Origin: Sabellastarte sp. h YS-2021 | Taxonomy: Eukaryota > Annelida > Polychaeta > Sabellida > Sabellidae | Length of the DNA: 64,000 bases | Reading direction: 5' to 3' | Assembly (NCBI GenBank): GCA_964017235.1 | Contig: OZ024934.1 | Location: 87,634,706 to 87,698,705, forward strand | In this document: piece after piece, positions 58,403 through 64,000 of the stretch | Layout: each line of letters begins with the position of its first letter | How positions within the stretch are numbered: position 1 is the first letter of the stretch | Notes under the pieces: generated by a model | Databases searched by the model: none | What the model saw: the letters and a program-made list of their open reading frames with translations, nothing else | What the model was told of the DNA's origin: nothing | Translations under genes and position numbers: made by a program

Positions 58403-58504
58403 GACTGCTATGTGGGAGAAGCTGCCCAGAATATGCGAGGCATGCTACAACTCAAGTATCCTCTGGAACATGGCATAATCACTGACTGGAATGATATGGA
58501 AAAG
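58403..58504 (+). CDS. Exon 15: actin fold, residues equivalent to about 51-84
   Basis: 34 codons, phase 0/0, acceptor tctgtatcaatag, donor AAG|gtgagt. It encodes [20 protein letters not shown], then [14 protein letters not shown], directly alignable to actin 'DSYVGDEAQSKRG ... KYPIEHGIVTNWDDMEK'. The His equivalent to the methylated His73 is kept. The following intron (4.4 kb) contains a complete hairpin-ended element with a 147-bp array. Confidence 0.93.
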
Positions 58505-58654
58505 GTGAGTTCACCTCGCCATCATGTTGTCTGTTGTTTAATTCCCTTACCATTTGCCCAGTAATCTAGAATTTCTGGTTAAGTAGAAATATTAATATAT
58601 TTTTTTTACAGTACATGGTCAACCTGGTCTCACAGTTCTTAGAGCATGCATTAT

Positions 58655-61600
58655 TGTATCCACCGGAAGCATCCGGTGGATACTTTGGTTTAGCGTTCGC
58701 TACGCCGCCGCCGCCGCGCGTAGAGAGATTTTCGGCGTTAACGCTCTAAGAGGAAAGCAACAGCAGCTAGGTTCACCAAATTTGCAGGATATCTTCATTG
58801 GGGGGTTGGCTTCTCTGGGAAGGAAAATAGCCTCATTCTGAAAAACAAGATGGCTGCCACGGGCATTTCTTTGAAAATAATCTACATTTTTCTACTGGCT
58901 GTTCCTCATAGGTAGAAGGTTGAATCTCTTCATAGGTGATATGTATGACACATATACATGTCCTCTACAACCTTGCACACATTTGACCTTGAAGCTCCTA
59001 ACTCAAGGTCATCCACGGAGTGTCGAAGTAACCCACATAGAGGACTTTAAAAGTGCCTATATCTCCCTTATTATTGGTCCTAGAGGTTTGCAATGTGAGG
59101 CCAACCTATAGGAAATCATGTGCTGCGAATCTTCTGATGTGGTCAGATTTGACCTTCGACCCCTCCTTCAAGGTCAAACGAGGATAGCCAAACTTAAAAG
59201 TGCTTATAACTCGCTTATTATCGATCCTAGAGGTTTGGGATGGTAAACCAACATATAGGAAATCATGTGCTGCGAATCTTCTGATGTGGTCAGACTTGAC
59301 CTTGGACCCCTCCTTCAAGGTCAAACGAGGATAGCCAAACTTAAAAGTGCTTATAACTCGCTTATTATCGATCCTAGAGGTTTGGGATGGTAAACCAACA
59401 TATAGGAAATCATGGGCTGGGAATCTTCTGGTGTGGTCAGATTTGACCTTGGGCCCCTTCTTGAAGGTCAAATGAGGACAGCCAAACTTAAAATTGCTTA
59501 TAACTTGCTTATTATTGGTCCTAGAGGTTTGGGTTGGTGAACCAACATATAGGAAATCATGGGCTGGGAATCTTCTGGCATGGTCGGATTTGACCTTGGG
59601 CCCCTCCTTCAAGGTCAAATGAGGATAGGCAAACTTAAAAGTGCTTATAACTCGCTTATTATTGGTCCTAGAGGTTTGGGATGGTGAACCAGCATATAGG
59701 AAATCATATGCTGGGAATCTTCTGGTGTGGTCGGATTTGACCTTGGGCCCCTCCTTCAAGGTCTAACAAGGATAACCAAAGGTAAAAGTGCCTATAACTC
59801 ACTTATTATTGGTCCTAGAGGTTTGGGATGGTAAACCAACATATAGAAAATCATGGGCTGGGAATCTTCTGGTGTGGTCGGATTTGACCTTGGACCCCTC
59901 CTTCAAGGTCAAACGAGGATAGCCAAACTTAAAAGTGCTTATAACTCGCTTATTATTGGTCCTAGATGTTTGGGATGGTAAACCAGCATATAGAAAATCA
60001 TGGGCTGGGAATCTTCTGGTGTGGTCTGATTTGACCTTGGACCCCTCCTTGAAGGTCAAATGAGGATAGCCAAAGGTAAAAGTGCTTATAACTCGCTTAT
60101 TATTGGTCCTAGAGGTTTGGGATGGTAAACCAACCTATAGGAAATCATGGGCTGGGAATCTTCTGGTGTGGTCGGATTTGAACTTGGGCCCCTCGTTCAA
60201 GGTCAAACGAGGACAGCCAAACTTAAAAGTGCTTATAACTCACTTATTATTGGTCCTAGAGGTTTGGGATGGTAAACCAACATATAGGAAATCATGCACT
60301 GGGAATCTTCTGGTGTGGTCGGATTTGACCTTGGACCCTCCTTCAAGGTCAAATGAGGACAGCCAAACTTAAAAGTGCTTATAACTCGCTTATTATTGGT
60401 TCTAGAGGTTTGGGATGGTAAACCAACCTATAGGAAATTATGGGCTGGGAATCTTCTGGCGTGGTCTGATTTGACCTTGGGCCCGTCCTTCGAGGTCAAA
60501 CGAGGATCGCCAAACTTAAAAGTGCTTATAACTCGCTTATTATTGATCCCAGTGGTTTGGGATGGTAAACCAATGTACAGGAAATCATGGGCTGGGAATC
60601 TTCTGGCATGGTCGGATTTGACCTGGGGCCCCTCTTTCAAGGTCAAACGAGGACAGCCAAATTTAAAAGTGCTTATAACTCGCTTATTATTGGTCCTAGA
60701 GGTTTGGCATGGTAAACCAGCATATAGGAAATCATGGGCTGGGAATCTTCTGGTGTGGTCAGATTTGACCTTGGGTCCCTCCTTCAAGGTCAAATGAGGA
60801 CAGCCAAACTTAAAAGTGCTTATAACTCGCTTATTATTGGTCCTAGAGGTTCGGGATGGTAAACCAACCTATAGGAAATCATGGGCTGGGAATCTTCTGG
60901 TGTGGTCGGATTTGACCTTGGGCCCCTCGTTCAAGGTCAAATGAGGACAGCCAAACTTAAAAGTGCTTATAACTCACTTATTATTGGTCCTAGAGGTTTG
61001 GGATGGTAAACCAACATATAGGAAATCATGCGCTGGGAATCTTCTGGTGTGGTCGGATTTGACCTTGGACCCTCCTTCAAGGTCAAATGAGGACAGCCAA
61101 ACTTAAAAGTGCTTATAACTCGCTTATTATTGGTCCTAGAGGTTTGGGATGGTAAACCAACCTATAGGAAATTATGGGCTGGGAATCTTCTGGCGTGGTC
61201 GGATTTGACCTTGGGCCCGTCCTTCGAGGTCAAACGAGGATCGCCAAACTTAAAAGTGCTTATAACTCGCTTATTATTGATCCCAGTGGTTTGGGATGGT
61301 AAACTAATGTACAGGAAATCATGGGCTGGGAATCTTCTGGCATGGTCGGATTTGACCTGGGGCCCCTCCTTCAAGGTCAAACGAGGACAGCCAAATTTAA
61401 AAGTGCTTATAACTCGCTTATTATTGGTCCTAGAGGTTTGGCATGGTAAACCAGCATATAGGAAATCATGGGCTGGGAATCTTCTGGTGTGGTCAGATTT
61501 GACCTTGGGTCCCTCCTTCAAGGTCAAATGAGGACAGCCAAACTTACAAGTGCTTATAACTCGCTTATTATTGGTCCTAGAAGTTCGGGATGGTAAACCA

Positions 61601-62675
61601 ACCTATAGGAAATCATGGGCTGGGAATCTTCTGGTGTGGTCGGATTTGACCTTGGGCCCCTCGTTCAAGGTCAAATGAGGACAGCCAAACTTAAAAGTGC
61701 TTATAACTCACTTATTATTGGTCCTAGAGTTTTGGGATGGTAAATCAATATATAGGAAATCATGCGCTGGGGATCTTCTGGTGTGGTCGGATTTGACCTT
61801 GGGCCCCTCCTTCAAAGTCAAATGAGGACAGCCAAACTTAAAAGTGCTTATAACTCACTTATTATTGGTCCCAGAGGTTTGGGATGGTAAACCAACCTAT
61901 AGGAAATCATGGGCTGGGAATCTTCTGGCGTGGTCGGATTTGACCTTGGGTCCCTCCTTCGAGGTCAAACGAGGATAGCCAAACTTAAAAGTGCTTATAA
62001 CTCGCTTATTATTGATCCTAGTGGTTTGGGATGGTAAACCAACATACAGGAACTCATGGGCTGGGAATCTTCTGGCAGGGTCGGATTTGAACTTGGACCC
62101 CTCCTTCAAGAGTAAACAAGGACAGCCATACTTAAAAGTGCTTATAACTCGCTTTTTATTGGTCCTAGAGGTTGGGGATGGTAAACCAGTATATAGGAAA
62201 TCATGGGCTGGGAATCTTCTGGTGTGGTCGGATTTGACCTTGGGCCCCTCCTTCAAGGTCAAATGAGGATAGCCAAAGGTAAAAGTGCCTATAACTCGCT
62301 TATTATTGGTCCTAGAGGTCTGGGATGGTAAACCAACATATAGAAAATCATGGGCTGGGAATCTTCTGGTGTGGTCGGATTTAACCTTGGGCCCTCGTTC
62401 AAGGTCAAATGAGGACAGCCAAACTTAAAAGTGCTTATAACTCGCTTATTATTGGTCCTAGATGTTTTCTGATGGTAAACCAACATATAGGAAATCATGC
62501 GCTGGGAATCTTCTGGCGTGGTCGGATTTCACCTTGGGCCCCTCTTTGAAGGTCAAATGAGGACAGCCAAACTTAAAAGTGCTTATAACTCGCTTATTAT
62601 TGGTCCTACAGGTTTTGGTGCATTGTCTTTACGGTGGATACAATTTGCATCGGTTCTCCGATGCGCTAGGTCTAG
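58655..62675 (+). mobile_element. Family B element, complete copy
   Basis: 5' hairpin TATCCACCGGA-agca-TCCGGTGGATA (58657-58682, perfect 11-bp stem), then a GCC run (58702-58716), 'aacaagatggctgccacggg', the 147-bp array, inverse CGGTGGATA (62632-62640), 3' hairpin GCATCGG-ttct-CCGATGC (62647-62664) and CTAG-gt-CTAG-TTT (62666-62678). The interrupted host sequence is the 36-bp decoy-acceptor repeat before exon 16 ('agagcatgcat' on the left, 'ccctgctttcatagatctgg' on the right). No coding capacity. Confidence 0.85.
59046..62620 (+). repeat. 147-bp tandem array, about 24 units
   Basis: Unit: 'cttaaaagtgcttataactc', 'gcttattattggtcctagag', 'gtttgggatggtaaaccaac', 'ctataggaaatcatgggctg', 'ggaatcttctggtgtggtcg', 'gatttgaccttgggcccctc', 'cttcaaggtcaaacgaggac', 'agccaaa'. 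Because 147 is 49 codons, long chance frames run through it on both strands. Blocks at 60375-60797 and 61109-61531 are almost identical (734-bp offset, five units), a recent higher-order duplication. Confidence 0.97.
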
Positions 62676-62694
62676 TTTAACCCTGCTTTCATAG

Positions 62695-62931
62695 ATCTGG
62701 GAGTATGCATTCTCTGATGTTCTTGTATGGCTCTAGGAACATGTTTACTATGACTTTGGAAGATTGTGGAACATGCATTCTTTGTCAGTGTTTTTTAGAT
62801 CTTAAAGCATGCATTGCTCTAACTTTGTTTTGTAGATCTGGGATTATGTGTTTCTTAACCTTGCTTTGTAGGACCTGCTTATTATTTGACATTTGCTTAA
62901 TGGAGCATGCATCATCTGACTTTTTTTTTAG
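62695..62931 (+). repeat. 36-bp decoy-acceptor repeats before exon 16
   Basis: AG-bounded units begin at 62695, 62737, 62763, 62799, 62836 and 62872, mostly 36 bp apart, each like 'atctgggagcatgcattctc' then 'taaccttgctttgtag', that is exon 16's first bases plus an acceptor. Further remnants are 'atggagcatgcatcatctga' (62900) and, left of the family B insertion, 'ttcttagagcatgcat' (58637). Confidence 0.85.
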
Positions 62932-63127
62932 ATTTGGGAGCATGCATTCTCTGACCAACTACGAGTAGACCCCTCAGAACATCCTGTTCTGCTAACAGAA
63001 GCTCCACTGAACAGTAAACGTCACCGCGAGCGCATGCTTGAGATGATGTTTGAGACGTTCCAGGTGCCTGCATTCTACGTGTCTTTGCAGGCTTTACTGG
63101 CTCTGTATGCATCGGGGAGAACTACAG
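62932..63127 (+). CDS. Exon 16: actin fold, residues equivalent to about 85-156
   Basis: 65 codons plus one nt, acceptor ctgacttttttttag, donor ACTACAG|gtaagt (phase 1). It encodes [20 protein letters not shown], then [40 protein letters not shown] and [18 protein letters not shown], the catalytic Gln of the Q137 position (SLQAL) and YASGRTTG are conserved. The rest of the actin fold lies beyond the window. Degenerate copies of its acceptor and first 20 nt precede it at 36-bp steps. Confidence 0.93.
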
Positions 63128-63163
63128 GTAAGTAACTAGGTGTGTGAGTATGATTTATTTATT

Positions 63164-64000
63164 ATGTCCACCCCACTGGGGGGTGGACATATTATTTTTG
63201 CTTTTCCGGCGTCCACCACACTTGGTTTCCGGTCATTTCAAGGGAAAGTATTTATCCTATCTTTACCAAATTTGGTATGGGTGTTTATTGGGTTAATAGC
63301 TTGCATGGGATTGTTTTTGGTGAAGATAGCTCTATAGCTAACTGATTACTAGCTACTTAGCTACTTTTGTGTACTTCTTTTGTTTCCGGGCATTTTAAAG
63401 AAAAATATTTGACATATCTTTACCAAATTTGGTATGAGCAATAGTTAGGTCAATAGCTTGCTTGGGATTGCTTTTAGGGATAATAGCTATATAATTGACT
63501 GAGTACTAGCTACTTAGCTACTTTGAGTAGCTTTTTTATTTTAAGCATTTTAAAGGAAAAGTATTTCACCTATGTTCACAAAATTTGGGATGTAGGATTA
63601 TTGGATCAATAGCTTGCTTGGGATTGCTTTTGGTGATAATATCTTTATAGCTAACAGAGTAATAGCTACTGTGCTATATAGCTATTGTGCTATTTTTAGT
63701 TGACTTTTTTTCTGGACATTTTAATGAAACAATGTTTTCTATCTTCACAAAAATTTATATGAAGGATAATCGAGTCATTAGTTTGGCCAGGATAGCTTTT
63801 GGTTGTGATAGCTTTATAGCTATCTGAGTAATAGCTGCTTTACTACTTTGAGCCTACTCTGAATTGCATTTCTGTTTTCACTCTTTTAAAAGAAACATAC
63901 ATTAAACTCATCTTTGTAAAATTTGGTGTGAAGGTTTATAGAGTCAATTACTTGCTTGGTATTGTTGTTGATGGTAATAGCTTAACCTCCTGAGTAATAG
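63164..64000 (+). mobile_element. Family A element, 5' part of a second copy
   Basis: GTCCACCCC-act-GGGGGGTGGAC hairpin (63165-63187), 'atattatttttgcttttccg', then units of about 155-165 bp carrying 'tttaccaaatttggtatg' (63261, 63419) and weaker copies near 63573, 63740 and 63912, with 'agcttgcttgggattgcttt' and 'gagtaatagctac'. It continues past the window. The unit equals the single unit found just after the 5' end of the 29218 copy, not its 168-bp array. Confidence 0.85.

Larger units (their letters stand above)
20415..63127 (+). other. Multi-exon gene: Sec14/spectrin-repeat-like protein, probably fused to actin
   Basis: Sixteen plus-strand exons chain into one open frame: 20415-20550, 20740-20871, 21426-21542, 23297-23457, 33406-33655, 34418-34543, 34822-34938, 36620-36700, 39304-39372, 42628-42881, 43176-45167, 47149-47272, 51704-54577, 57933-58082, 58403-58504, 62932-63127. 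All introns are GT-AG and all 15 junctions keep frame (12 phase 0, three phase 2). Domain order: CRAL-TRIO C-terminal part, helical spectrin-like segments, His/Ser-rich disorder, coiled coil, acidic disorder with a DFRxxL motif, actin subdomains. Sec14 followed by spectrin repeats is the arrangement of the MCF2L/TRIO/PLEKHG4/SESTD1 group, but no RhoGEF domain is seen here. The 5' exons and the actin C-terminus are missing. The actin junction at 54577/57933 is the least certain step; two adjacent genes is the alternative. Confidence 0.62.

Noticed and set aside
58612-58660. Possible actin-region exon after an acceptor (ttttttttacag, then tacatggtcaacctggt)
   Set aside because: It does not align to actin and breaks the MEK-IWEHAF continuity that exons 15 and 16 give directly; its end is a remnant of the 36-bp decoy repeat.
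59106-62266. Long repetitive open frames on both strands
   Set aside because: Products of the 147-bp array (49 codons). Both strands are open equally, and no start, splice or composition evidence supports coding.
59046-62620. CRISPR-like array
   Set aside because: Whole 147-bp units repeat head to tail without unique spacers, in eukaryotic intron sequence.

Overview
Eukaryotic genomic DNA, A+T-rich, with short exons and long introns full of transposons. tRNA-headed SINEs, a 5S-rRNA-derived SINE, DIRS remains, hAT-type inverted-repeat elements and hairpin-ended elements with 145-170 bp core repeats (like the 'pearl'/Helentron-type elements known from bivalves) suggest a marine lophotrochozoan, probably a bivalve mollusc. 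This assignment is inference.

Layout. 1-20.4 kb: no exon I can support. It holds a hAT-like element with a perfect 8-bp target duplication (1108-5376) invaded by a hairpin-ended tandem-repeat element, SINEs, an inverted-repeat element (6729-7315), a pair of 5S-derived SINEs (13.2-13.7 kb), and a hAT-like element (14791-20378) that contains a decayed DIRS retrotransposon, a heat-shock-type promoter, a LINE 3' end and a tRNA-derived SINE. 20.4-63.1 kb: one plus-strand gene, reconstructed here as 16 exons (6,881 coding nt, about 2,290 codons, incomplete at both ends). All 15 junctions are frame-compatible. In order it encodes the C-terminal part of a CRAL-TRIO/Sec14 domain, helical spectrin-repeat-like segments, a long disordered Ser/His-rich exon, a coiled coil, a 958-codon acidic disordered exon with a DFRxxL actin-binding motif and, if the last splice is right, the N-terminal half of an actin fold. 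The product would be a lipid-binding/cytoskeletal protein carrying its own actin-like domain.

The introns hold two unusual systems. (1) At five or more exon edges the splice site plus adjoining exon sequence has been copied into tandem minisatellites of decoy acceptors or donors (79 bp before the exon at 23297; 36 bp before the exon at 62932; 37 bp after the exon ending 47272; about 60-80 bp after the exon ending 34938; 39 bp after the exon ending 42881). (2) At least six families of mobile elements with terminal hairpins or subterminal inverted repeats, most carrying 145-350 bp tandem arrays; several end in CTAG-TTT and are Helentron-like. Four are nested inside one another at 25.8-33.0 kb. 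Their arrays, though otherwise different, share a degenerate core near TATAACTC-AAAACTAT.

Limits: exon calls rest on reading frame, splice consensus and remembered family features only. No transcript, alignment or database search was available, and the 5' end of the gene and the C-terminal half of the actin domain were not found.
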